Assembly (NCBI RefSeq): GCF_003590095.1
Contig: NC_039501.1
Coordinates: 4,991,673-5,055,672, forward strand
Reading direction: 5' to 3'
DNA from: Trichoplusia ni
Taxonomy: Eukaryota > Arthropoda > Insecta > Lepidoptera > Noctuidae
DNA length: 64,000 nt
The translations under genes were made by a program, and so were the position numbers. The notes beneath the pieces were generated by a model. It was not told where the DNA came from, did not search any database, and saw nothing but the letters and a program-made list of their open reading frames with translations. Shown piece after piece: positions 48,690 through 58,000 of this stretch (within the stretch, counting starts at the first letter, position 1; every line of letters starts with the position of its first letter).

Positions 48690-48862
48690 ATACATCTTTG
48701 ACAGTCAATACTGCTAGTTGGAAGCTAAAAATTCTGACAGCCAGTCTTACTAAGGGGTATCGTGTTGTCCAAGTAACTGGGTTGAGGAGGTCAGATAGGC
48801 AGTCGCTCCTTGTAAAACACTGGTACTTAACTGCATCTGGTTAGACTGGAAGATGACCGCAG
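48690..48862 (+). mobile_element. 5'-truncated 5S-derived SINE split by copy C4 (C5)
   Basis: Plus-strand copy that begins within the body (ctttgacagtcaatactg...) and runs toward the 3' end (gaggaggtcagataggcagtcgctcc...). It is interrupted near its 3' end by copy C4. The remainder, including its own tail gatgatgatga, resumes after C4 at 49239-49263. Confidence 0.65.
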
Positions 48863-48879
48863 CATAGTTTACAAAGGAT

Positions 48880-49238
48880 CATCATTGGCCTAGCCTTTTC
48901 CCAACTATATATATTGGCTACCAGTCCAACCGGTTTCAGCTAAGTACCAGTATTTTACAAGGAGCGACTGCCTATCTGACCTCCTCAACCCAGTTACCTG
49001 GGCAACACGATACGACTTTGTTAGACTGGCTGTCAGACTTTTTCAAGCTTCTGACTACCTGTAACGACTGTCAAAGATGTAGGAATAATAGCCGGGACCC
49101 ACAATTTAACGTGCCTTCCGAAACACGGAAGAACTCGTTATGACAAAGATGGTCACCCATCTACGGACCAACCGCGTCAAGTATAGCTTAACCTGTTATC
49201 GAATCACTTATGCGGTTATAGCTTAGCCACGAGCTCCT
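48880..49238 (-). mobile_element. 5S rRNA-derived SINE, near full length (copy C4)
   Basis: This 359-bp element is flanked by a perfect 17-bp duplication CATAGTTTACAAAGGAT (48863-48879 and 49239-49255). Its 5' end is at the right. On the minus strand the head contains GTTAAGC (49192-49186), CGCGGTT (49176-49170) and GATGGGTGACC (49161-49151), in the order and spacing of the 5S rRNA internal control region (box A, intermediate element, box C). The body is unrelated to 5S, and the 3' end reads ...ggctaggccaatgatg. A short AT expansion (tatatatt, near 48908) disturbs the 3' region. The 5S relation comes from my own alignment by eye to the conserved 5S core. Confidence 0.7.
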
Positions 49239-49447
49239 CATAGTTTACAAAGGATGATGATGAATAAAGAACGACGACCGATTAAGTCACATTATCAAGT
49301 CATGCTGTCTTTATCAATTTCAAGCGACGACATAAACGCCATAGTGTGATTTTATCTGGTGTTTTAAAAAAATATTCTGCTAAATGACATCATGTGTTAC
49401 AAAAAGTGACAAAATAATACTCGGTGAGTTGTTTGCCAAAATTTTCG

Positions 49448-49505
49448 CGTTTTGAGCAGTAAAAATAAATGATAGCTTAATCATTTATTTTTACTGCTCA
49501 AAACG
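49448..49505. repeat. Perfect 26-bp inverted repeat (hairpin)
   Basis: The left arm 49448-49473 (starting CGTTTTGAGCAG) is exactly complementary to 49480-49505 across a six-base loop AGCTTA. It is not part of any repeat family recognised here. Confidence 0.8.
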
Positions 49506-50699
49506 GAAGAATTAAAACCTCTTTTGTACATTGTGCCGCGAATTTATACGCTTCGTTTGACACTCAGTATTTAGGTAAGGGATAAGACATAAGGACATTG
49601 TTTACGTTTATTTCTATACATTAACACCAGTGTTTTTCACACGAGTTTCTTTATGCCGATTCATCCTTTGATGAAGATCCTACAGATAAGAATCATTCAC
49701 ATTGTTTTACAACTCACATTAACTGTCACACCGACGCAGTTTGTATTTAAAGCTTTATTATCTGAGCAGTAAAGTACAAAGTTTATTGTGTCCTATCTTT
49801 GCATTTTCGTCGAATTTACATCCTTGTTGGTTTAACATTTTATTGTGTATTTACAATGCAAATACTATTGAGATGCTTGTCAAATGTGGTTGCTTAAGAT
49901 TTTTCTTGAAGATTTTTATCGTGGGAACTTGGATTTTGGTCTTTTTCGGATTGAATTTGGTAGATACAAGTCGGCTTCCGTTTGTACATCGTTTATTCAA
50001 CAATTTGGATTGTTCAATGTTAAGTAAAGGGTGGGAACGTTTTAAACTGTTGGTTTATTTGCTATTGTTCCTGTCTTCTGTTGGTAAAGTTTCCGGTAAT
50101 TTTGAAAGGAGTGAATTTTTTGGATCTCATTGGAAAAAAAGTTCGTAAAAAGGATATAACGTCAGAAGCTTATAGTCTAGCTCTGAGATGGTCAATAACT
50201 AATTTCATACTAAATTTTAATCTTCTTAATCTGAATTACTTGAATGTTTATTCGGCTAAAGCCGTAGCGGCTACAAGAACTAAAACTAAAAAAAGATGTA
50301 TAGTTTTGTAAGATAATCCATTTACCGATAAAGGCTGTATAACAAGACGAGCCCATGGGCCTCTGGGAACAGAAATAGTACCAAAACATACATATGCACT
50401 AACATTCAATGATAACTATACTTATTCACACAAGTTCGAAACCCATCATCTTTTGTTTAGCATTTCCTTGTCGTGTTAATGTTCAAAGACTACATCACTG
50501 TTAATAGACATTCTAATCTTTGTTGCCTTTGACTAATGCCGACAGTTAACTTCAAACAATTATAAACATTAACCCTAGTGAAATATGACTGATTTTTGAT
50601 TGACTGGTGTCCTGTTTGGTGGAGGAAATTTGTTTAAGGAGAAGTTATTTTTAAATGTGGGAACTTCTTTTTGGTTTCATATGAATATTGTTTTAATGA

Positions 50700-50850
50700 C
50701 CCAACGTGATTGAAATCACCAGCTAAAACCTACTATGCGTGACGTGTTCCTGATTCGATTCCCGCGCTGGATATGTTGACATGTTTGTCTTAAATCTGGG
50801 TGTCTTTGTGCTTGTGACTTGAACGTTTATTGACACAAAACGACTTCCTT
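50700..50850 (+). mobile_element. tRNA-derived SINE, degraded
   Basis: Shows gattcgattcccgcg (B-box arm) followed by gggtgtctttgtgcttgtga and the 3' end tgacacaaaacgacttcc. The A-box end is lost. Confidence 0.5.
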
Positions 50851-51103
50851 TCCCTTTTTTTTTCATTGTCTTCCCAAAAGTTATTTTTCTTGTACTTTTA
50901 TAATGGCTTCAGATGCCTTGTTGTCTTAATTAGTAACTGTATTTTAACACTCGTTCTAACTTGAAAAGACAGAAATAGATTTCGGGAGCTGGATGCCGAA
51001 ACTTATTAATTGAAATGCTATTTATAGAAGAAAATACTACTAACTGTTATTCTCGTAGTTCTGATTAATATTTAAAAGCTCTATTGTACGAAATATTTAA
51101 ACA

Positions 51104-51412
51104 AAACCGGTCAAGGACGAGTCGGTCTCGCGAGACTGTGTTCCGTTACAAAATGCTGAAGAAAAACAAATTGATTAGTTGATAAATAAGTTTATGACCG
51201 TCACAACTGTTGTTTAACTTTAGTTTTAAATTATTAGTATTTGCTGTTGTAAGGTTATATATGAGGTTTGCTACATAAATAAATCATCCGTGAAATTTTC
51301 AATTGACTAACTACGACAGTTATTAAGATACAGACATGTTATAGACGAGCAGACAGCGATGCTTTCGCAATATGGTTCCATTTTTACTCTTTGTTTACGG
51401 TACCCTAAAAAT
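51104..51412 (+). repeat. Repeat family I, uninterrupted copy
   Basis: aaaccggtcaaggacgagtc ... gagcagacagcgatgctttc ... tttacggtaccctaaaa. Same layout as 42961 without the insertion, so it serves as the reference for that nested event. Confidence 0.5.
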
Positions 51413-51620
51413 AATTTTACAGAATTGAATGTACATTTTTTACTCCTGGTACTTGTAGACGGCACAAAGTGAAACTGGATTCAAATCCAATTACCTTTGT
51501 TATGATCTCGATTCCAATTTCGCCTTAATCAATAGAAAGAGTAAATTTAGCATCGCTTTGGCCTAGTTTTATACAAACTAGTTTTTGTGTACCGCTTTGT
51601 AAATTTTCAAACTAGTTTTT

Positions 51621-51658
51621 TTTATTAAATGATGTAACGGTTTACTCACGCGTATCTA
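51621..51658. repeat. One end of the 14129 MITE family
   Basis: tttattaaatgatgtaacgg followed by tttactcacgcgtatct is the reverse of the right end of 14129-14234. Confidence 0.4.
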
Positions 51659-52720
51659 TCGTCAAATAGATGTGTTTGATTTTGAACGACCTTTCTTTCT
51701 CTGCAATACAATAAGTTTTCAAAGTCTTTTTATTCTTTTCCTACATCTTTGCCTTCTTACTTTTATTTTAACGGCTTTTAACTCCTTTTTTGCAAAGATT
51801 CTACTGCTTTGTTCATTATTTTTTTTAAATAATACGGTTAAATAAAACATGCATTTTCTCCCCGAAACCATTTTACTATATCAAGAGTTTTTATCGGCAA
51901 TCTATATTAACGGCTTGTACTTGGTATTCTGCCAATCTCGCTGTTTAATTAAAACTAACTGCCAACGTATGACACAAGAATTGGATGCCTTTCAAAAAAC
52001 TTACTTAATAAACTAAATGTGATTGGAAAACTGTAAGCGATAATTGAAAGTTAAAAAATAACGCTGGCTTTTCTAGCGGAAATTCAGAAAGTGACATTTA
52101 GAATAAAACAAAAACCTTTTTTCTTAGGGTTCCGTACTTAAAAGGTAAAATGGGAAACCTTTTACTGAGGCTCGCTTTGTAAGCGTACCTGTTTCAGTAG
52201 AAGAAACCACGCAACAAACTCACCAGCAGCATTCTATATATCTAAACAAAACAAATTACATCACATCGTATGGCAAAAAAAACAACAAAAAACAAGACAA
52301 ATGTCTACAGACAATAGGCTATAACACTATTACACCATATACTATACATAGTATGCATGTAGGTACCATGAAATATGAACAAAATGCATATACGTACCGT
52401 GTCAGATGGACAAATTATTGAAGTCGCACCAAAAATCAATTGAACCAAAACTAGTATATCAGAATTAATATACCCCTTAATAAGTAAAGCAAAATTCAAT
52501 CAATCTTACACAAACTTGCACGGTTTCTCCGGAAACCCTAAATGCGTCCCTTTCATCTACTCAGAAATTGCTTTCACTATGTCCTTGTTCCCGGTTTTGT
52601 TTTGAATCTCGTCTATGTTTTTATTGTCTTCATTTAATTATGGGCTTTCAAGAAATGTGCGTTTAGCTTTATATGCTCTGTACCCTTATTAGTGTTTTCA
52701 ATGCACCTTATTCATTCATT

Positions 52721-52894
52721 ATCATCAGCCTAGCAACAATGTTGGGGTCCTATCAAACTCCATCCAACTAAGTGCGGACTCAGTATTTTACAAGGAGCGA
52801 CTGCCTATCTGACCTCCTAAACCCAGTTACTTGGGCAATACGATACCCCATAGTTAGATTGATTGTCAGACTTGCTAGCTTCTACCTAACCAGA
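52721..52894 (-). mobile_element. 5S-derived SINE, 3' fragment (C6)
   Basis: The 3' half of the family with scattered mutations (atcatcagcctag, acaaggagcgactgcctatc, acttgggcaatacgatacc). The 5S-like head is missing. Confidence 0.6.
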
Positions 52895-53654
52895 TATATC
52901 CAGACCAGTAGATACGCCAAAATCTGTAACGTAAAACACACACGAGTTTACCCCAAAAAGGAAGGTAACGCCAAATACTGGTTTAAATTATGTTTTGGCA
53001 TCGACCGACAGATTTCCCGAAAAATATATGAAACCCGGTATTCCTTGAAAGCGATTCTGAGACAATGGGATGCTGTGCCAAGATTTAAAGCTACTGTTTT
53101 GTAAACAGTGATTCTTGGTATTCCGAAGTTTCTTAAATGTGGATATTAATTGCATTCTCTCTATTCCTGTGTATCCGTTTTCTAAACTGTGTCGGAGTAA
53201 TAGAGATTGTTACATCACATTAGAAAAGAGATGGATAGGAAATGTGTTGCAAGATTTTAATGTCTCAAACTAGGTGTAAAATAACGCTGTAATTATTATT
53301 TTTAACTTTTCCGAGAATCGCACTTTACGTTTTTATTACGTTGTAGCACATTAGTCAAAATTAATCAAATGTTCTTGCCGTCTTTTGTCCATAGGAATGA
53401 CATTTTGGAAACGCACTGTCACTAACTGGTCGCCATTTTTAGTCCTGCTATAAATAAAATCATTCTGATTTTCTGTTCTTTTGTTTTTTAAGTTAAATTT
53501 CACGGTTTCTGTTCAAAGCAATTATGTATAAGCGCTCACTTAATGTCTAAATACTTATTTTACATGGAGTCAATCCTTCTATAAATTGTTCATTTAAATC
53601 GACTTCTACAGTAATCGTACAAAACTAGAATCCGTATGAAATAATCCATGTCCA

Positions 53655-53762
53655 TGAGGGTTTTACAGACATACACAAAGCACACCCAGACATGAAACAA
53701 ATATTTGTTGATTACGCCTTTTTTCACATGCGGGGATGAAACCCCCAACACGTCATGCTATT
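53655..53762 (-). mobile_element. tRNA-derived SINE, degraded fragment
   Basis: Traces: ttttacagacatacacaaag, cacacccagacatg, tgcggggatgaaacccc and caacacgtca. Confidence 0.35.
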
Positions 53763-53957
53763 TGCATAGTCGACCTTTTTGCTTCTGTACCATCCATGCA
53801 GCTAAGCGTACTGTCAATGATTTGGGTTATTTCTGCTAAAATTTCTAATTTAAAATGACCTGTGCCATGATGCTTAAAGCAGAACTGTTCAGCAGTGCCC
53901 AATGTGTTCATCTTGAATGGCCTTAAATTTGCCATATTGCGATTTGTGGAATATGTG

Positions 53958-54046
53958 ACTGGCCTTATGGTCTAGTGGTTGGTGACCCTGACTGCTATAC
54001 CAGAGGTCGTGGGTTCGATTCCCTCCCAGGACAAATGTTTTCGTGT
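53958..54046 (+). mobile_element. Second tRNA-like SINE family, good copy
   Basis: A box TGGTCTAGTGG at 53968-53978 and B box GGTTCGATTCC at 54012-54022 lie in a tRNA-like 73-base head, followed by aggacaaatgttttcgtgtg. The acceptor ends do not pair, so it is not a functional tRNA gene. A sister copy is at 32556-32641. Confidence 0.6.
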
Positions 54047-54951
54047 GTAATTTATCAATATTGTGCATGTTTTTAGAAATATGAATTAATAAGTATGTTT
54101 ATCAGTAGTCTAGTACTACTTAGTATTTAATTTGCTTAGTTTAAGATTAGAATACGTTGTGTCAATTGTGGAATATTATAAAAGTGGGTGCAACAAATTT
54201 AAAGGACAAGAAACCAACCCAAAAAACACTTAAGACCTACTGTGGAAGAAAGACGTTTCACATATTGACTGAGTTTTCGAAACGTATTTTTTCTAGTTGG
54301 CTGGTCTCCAAGTAGGTCCAACTTAATTTGTTAGACCTGCAAATAAGATTACATAATATAGGACCCACTTTCGTTTCTTTATTTAAAGGTCTGCTAACTC
54401 TGGTACCCTACAATAGGCAATCAGATTGAAAAAAAAAGTCCTAGCCTAACCTTAAAGTACAAAATGATTTCGGGTCGTAAGTACCCGCAATTAAATACAC
54501 ATATTTTATTGTGCCTGAGAGTAAATAGATTTTCTTTGTTGTCTTTCTTTGTGCTAAGTGACCTGATTTTGTTTGAGTACTGGTTTACAATTATTTTTTG
54601 CTTCTTTTCAAATCGCTCATGTATTATTCGAAGCGAAATTAGGCCACTGCCTACGAATTCCTTTGCATAAGTAGAGTGCTTTCAAAATCTAAAGTAACTA
54701 ATTTGTGTTTGACATTTTTTTTGTTACAATTCCAGTGCTTGTGGATTTGAGAGTATTTTTGGTTATATTATTAGAAATCATATTATCCTTAATACGAAGA
54801 ACGACGAAGAATTTGATTCTGAATATTTGGAGTTAAGGTTTGCTGGGGTTTTCTCTTAGGGAATGAACGGTTTTCATATGCCAGCATTTGTCGGCAAAAA
54901 TTACTGGTGTGATCTCATAAACTATCTACTGTCCCACTACCGACCCTGCCG

Positions 54952-54996
54952 CGTCAGCTCATAATTAAGGACTCCTATTGGGTTGGAAGCTAGAGG
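54952..54996. repeat. Scrap of the 14129 MITE family
   Basis: cagctcataattaaggactc followed by ctattgggttggaagctag only. Confidence 0.35.
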
Positions 54997-55295
54997 TTTT
55001 CGAAAAATGGGAATATGGGGAAAAATATCAATATCCACGCCGGAGTAATAAATGCTTGGCTTTTACGTTTGCAAGCTACTGTATTGGACTATGGAGATTG
55101 TTTTGTATTCGGATAGTTTCAGATTCGCCGAACTCGTTTGTTTTTTTATGTATGTTTGATTTTTGACCCTCATTTAGGGTCATAAGATGTGGCACAAGAT
55201 TTACTCTTCCGAAATAATACGTCAGTCACGTTTTGTAAAGCGTCGAATGTAACACGCGAATCTTGTAACTGAACGGATCGCTTATTATTATAGGT

Positions 55296-55425
55296 ATCCA
55301 CGCGAAACCTATTAGGCACGATGTGTCGTGAACTTGATACCACGTGGGACAAGCTTTTGTGTGTCAACGAAAGCTTGGTCTGAGTCTCAGGGTTTTGTGC
55401 ATGTGACATGAGTTTTTTTGAAATA
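55296..55425 (+). mobile_element. tRNA-derived SINE, degraded
   Basis: Traces of the head (tatccacgcgaaacc), then gtgggacaagctttt and ttttgtgcatgtgacatgag. The copy is old. Confidence 0.4.
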
Positions 55426-55734
55426 ACTGCCTAAAAATATCCCCAACACACAAATATTGCCATAAAAACGAAATATAACCTCAAAACTCCTAGCTTGTAT
55501 TCATTTGATCTGATACCCTACTTAAAGTGTTGTTTTAACTAAATCCCGTACCGTTACACCCTCTAATTCAATACTGGCTGTCACTTCAAAAGGTTACTAA
55601 ACTGTCATTCAATCCGTGCTATCCCGACCATATTTGGTTTGTACCAGAATGGTTGACGTATTAGGTTACTGACAAGGAATTACGTGTTTCTCGAATGAGC
55701 CAAGTTTTGATGGAGTTTGTGGCGTAGTTTTATT

Positions 55735-56026
55735 AGGGTTCCGTAACCGAAAGTTAAAAACGGAACTACAGTTGATGGTTTGTCATTCCGTCCATCATAA
55801 GGCTATGTATTTTAAAGCTTGATAACTATTATTTTTTACCCGTGATGTGTTTCTGTTGTTTTCATTACAACTACTCCAAAAAAATCTCATTAAAGGTCGA
55901 GGTTAAGCAACCTTTGTTACGATCATAAATTAATAGACAAAAACAGGTTGGGTGACAAACCGATTCGTAAGCCAATTTTTGCGGAACCCTCAGTATTTCG
56001 ATTTCGAATCACATTTGACCGGTTTC
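55735..56026 (-). repeat. Repeat family I, minus copy
   Basis: agggttccgtaaccgaaagt at the left and cacatttgaccggtttcatt at the right, with a decayed centre. Confidence 0.45.
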
Positions 56027-56188
56027 ATTAAAGATATTGAAGGTTTTGATCGTTTCCTCATTTTTATGAACGTCCAGATCAGTAATAGTTCTAGTTTAAA
56101 TGGAAGCTTCAAGATGCAATCACTCCGATATATGAGAGTAGCGAGTTAATCTTTGCTACTTTTACTAGTTTATGTAGTTTTATTTCTG

Positions 56189-56423
56189 ACTAGCTGTTGC
56201 CCGCGACTTCGTCCCCGTAGGTAGAAGATATAAGTTATGGTTTATACCTGCCCTGTTTTTTTCACATTTTCCATTGTATCTTCGCTTGATGGTTTATAGC
56301 CTAAAGCCTTCCTCTATGAATGGTCTATTCAACACAAAAAGAATTTTTCAACTTGGACCAGAAGTTCCTGAGATTAGCGCGTTCAAAAAAACAAACTCTT
56401 CAGCTTTGTATGTTAGTATAGAT
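56189..56423 (+). repeat. End-conserved repeat, plus copy
   Basis: actagctgttgcccgcgact to cagctttgtatgttagtata. It lacks the ctcctattagtcgcagcg module. Confidence 0.6.
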
Positions 56424-57003
56424 TTTATTATCACGGTGGACTTTTTGGGATGGGTGAAGTAGGTACTTCATTTAATTCAAATTGCCTTTCAAGAGTTGCA
56501 TCACCCTACATCATTTCATTATTAGGTGGATCTACCATTAATCGTACATTAGTAGCAGTATTTATATCTTCTAGAAGTCGCACTTAAACAGAATTCCTTG
56601 CATTCATAAAATTAGTAATTAGGACGAAAGTCACTACTTACTCACTATCCCTGAGTAAAGTAATTAAAATTTGATCATCACACACCATAATTTAAATGTC
56701 TTCATAAAACCAAGGTATAAACCCGTATATTTTAGACATAATCTTTATTATATCATACCAAAGTTTGGCCGTATCGTAAACCAAATGCATTATAGACCAA
56801 ACTTGCGTGAATACTGTACAGTCCAGTCCATGAATATATAACCTCTTTTAGGCACCAACATAGGTAGCAAGCACACCTGAGAATTTTCTAAGCTACGTCA
56901 GAGGCCTAATAGTGACTTAAACTGTGACACCAATTTTTACGTAGAGTTCATAGTAATGTGGTTAAACTGTGGTCAGGATGAGATTCAAAAACATGTTAAT
57001 GTT

Positions 57004-57175
57004 GAAATGAAACTACTTTTACGGATTTTATCGCGGTTTAATTTTAGATTTTAGTTCCCGACGTTTCGAAACCTTTGCAGGTATCATGGTCACGGGCATG
57101 CCCGTTGAATTAAACCGCGATAAAATCCGTAAAAGTAGTTTCATTTCAATGTCTAACATTCGCGTAAACCTAAGT
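57004..57175 (+). mobile_element. Hairpin retroelement with 14-bp target duplication (F2)
   Basis: Inverted arms (left 57004-57043: cttttacggattttatcgcg; right 57112-57153) enclose a centre with cgacgtttcgaaacctttgc. A one-sided tail ctaacattcgcgtaaaccta follows the right arm. The whole is flanked by AACATGTTAATGTT at 56990-57003 and 57176-57189. A long duplication plus a one-sided tail suggests target-primed insertion, not a cut-and-paste MITE. Confidence 0.6.
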
Positions 57176-57254
57176 AACATGTTAATGTTTTTTTTTAATG
57201 GCACGCGTCATGTGCGTCACCATCATGCTTTTTGATTATATGATTTACAATATA

Positions 57255-57560
57255 ATTTACTCCTTTCCATCAATGGAACGCAAGAAGTATCGGTCGTCCG
57301 GGAGCAAGTGGGGTCGACGATAAAGCTAGGTCTCGGGTTGAGTCTAGATGAGGCTGGCACAGGACCGTAGAATTTAATACGAGGAAGGGGAGGCCTATAC
57401 CTAGTATTGGGAGGTGGAAACTGAATGGCGGCTAAGACTTGGACGGTAATCTCAGTTGGACGAGGATGAGAAGGGCAGACGATGCAGGAGGAAGGACAGA
57501 CCGAGATAGAGCTAGGAGGTGGAATAGCAAAGGCAGGCGTTAGCGGAGATTGGGTTATTC
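57255..57560 (+). pseudogene. Highly mutated LINE ORF end (tentative)
   Basis: A GC-richer patch in AT-rich surroundings. One frame reads MRLAQDRR then YEEGEAY and YW among several stops, matching the C-terminal LINE pattern seen at 17387. The following sequence is also GC-rich and recalls a degraded retroelement 3' region. Confidence 0.35.
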
Positions 57561-57904
57561 AAGGTTAATAAGATGAGATTATTCAGAATTTATTGAGCTG
57601 TTCGAAATTCGGATTCAACTGCACCAAGTAATTCAGTAGTTTGAGACATCACAATTGTCACTAACATGGATCGAATATTCAGATTCATTCGAATGAGTCG
57701 TGCCTAAATGACCACAAGTGTTCGGTGGGGCATGATTTAGCGATATCTTCAAGTTTTACGTTTTAAAGGGTAGACCGTAGAGTTGTGCCACTTAATTGTA
57801 GTTAAAGACAATGCAATATTAAGATTTCGAATCGAAAATTTAAAGACTAATATTATTTCCATGTTTATACGTGAATTTTCCCATTTTTTGTTTATGTTTT
57901 GATT

Positions 57905-57998
57905 TAAAACGACTTCCGGTGACTACGCGGTGTTCGAACCCGCGACTCGTTTCACACAGTGGGTTTGTGGTGACCTCAACCACTCGGCTATCCATGCA
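57905..57998 (-). mobile_element. tRNA-derived SINE, body deleted
   Basis: Head intact on the minus strand (tagccgagtggttgaggtca, B-box arm gcgggttcgaaca), but it runs directly into the 3' end cgacttccgg, with the central body missing. Confidence 0.6.
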
Positions 57999-58000
57999 GA

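Noticed and set aside
49741..50148. 135-codon plus-strand frame rich in Phe, Leu and Cys with a hydrophobic segment
   Set aside because: No domain, no codon bias distinct from AT-rich noise, no Kozak or splice context, and the start is not an ATG in the sequence. Length alone is not convincing in DNA of this composition.
52772..53104. 110-codon plus-strand frame
   Set aside because: The first half is the 5S-like SINE fragment read on the wrong strand; the rest has no support.
53958..54046. A tRNA gene at the A-box/B-box sequence
   Set aside because: The acceptor stem ends do not pair, and a sister copy with the same downstream sequence exists at 32556, so it is a SINE head.
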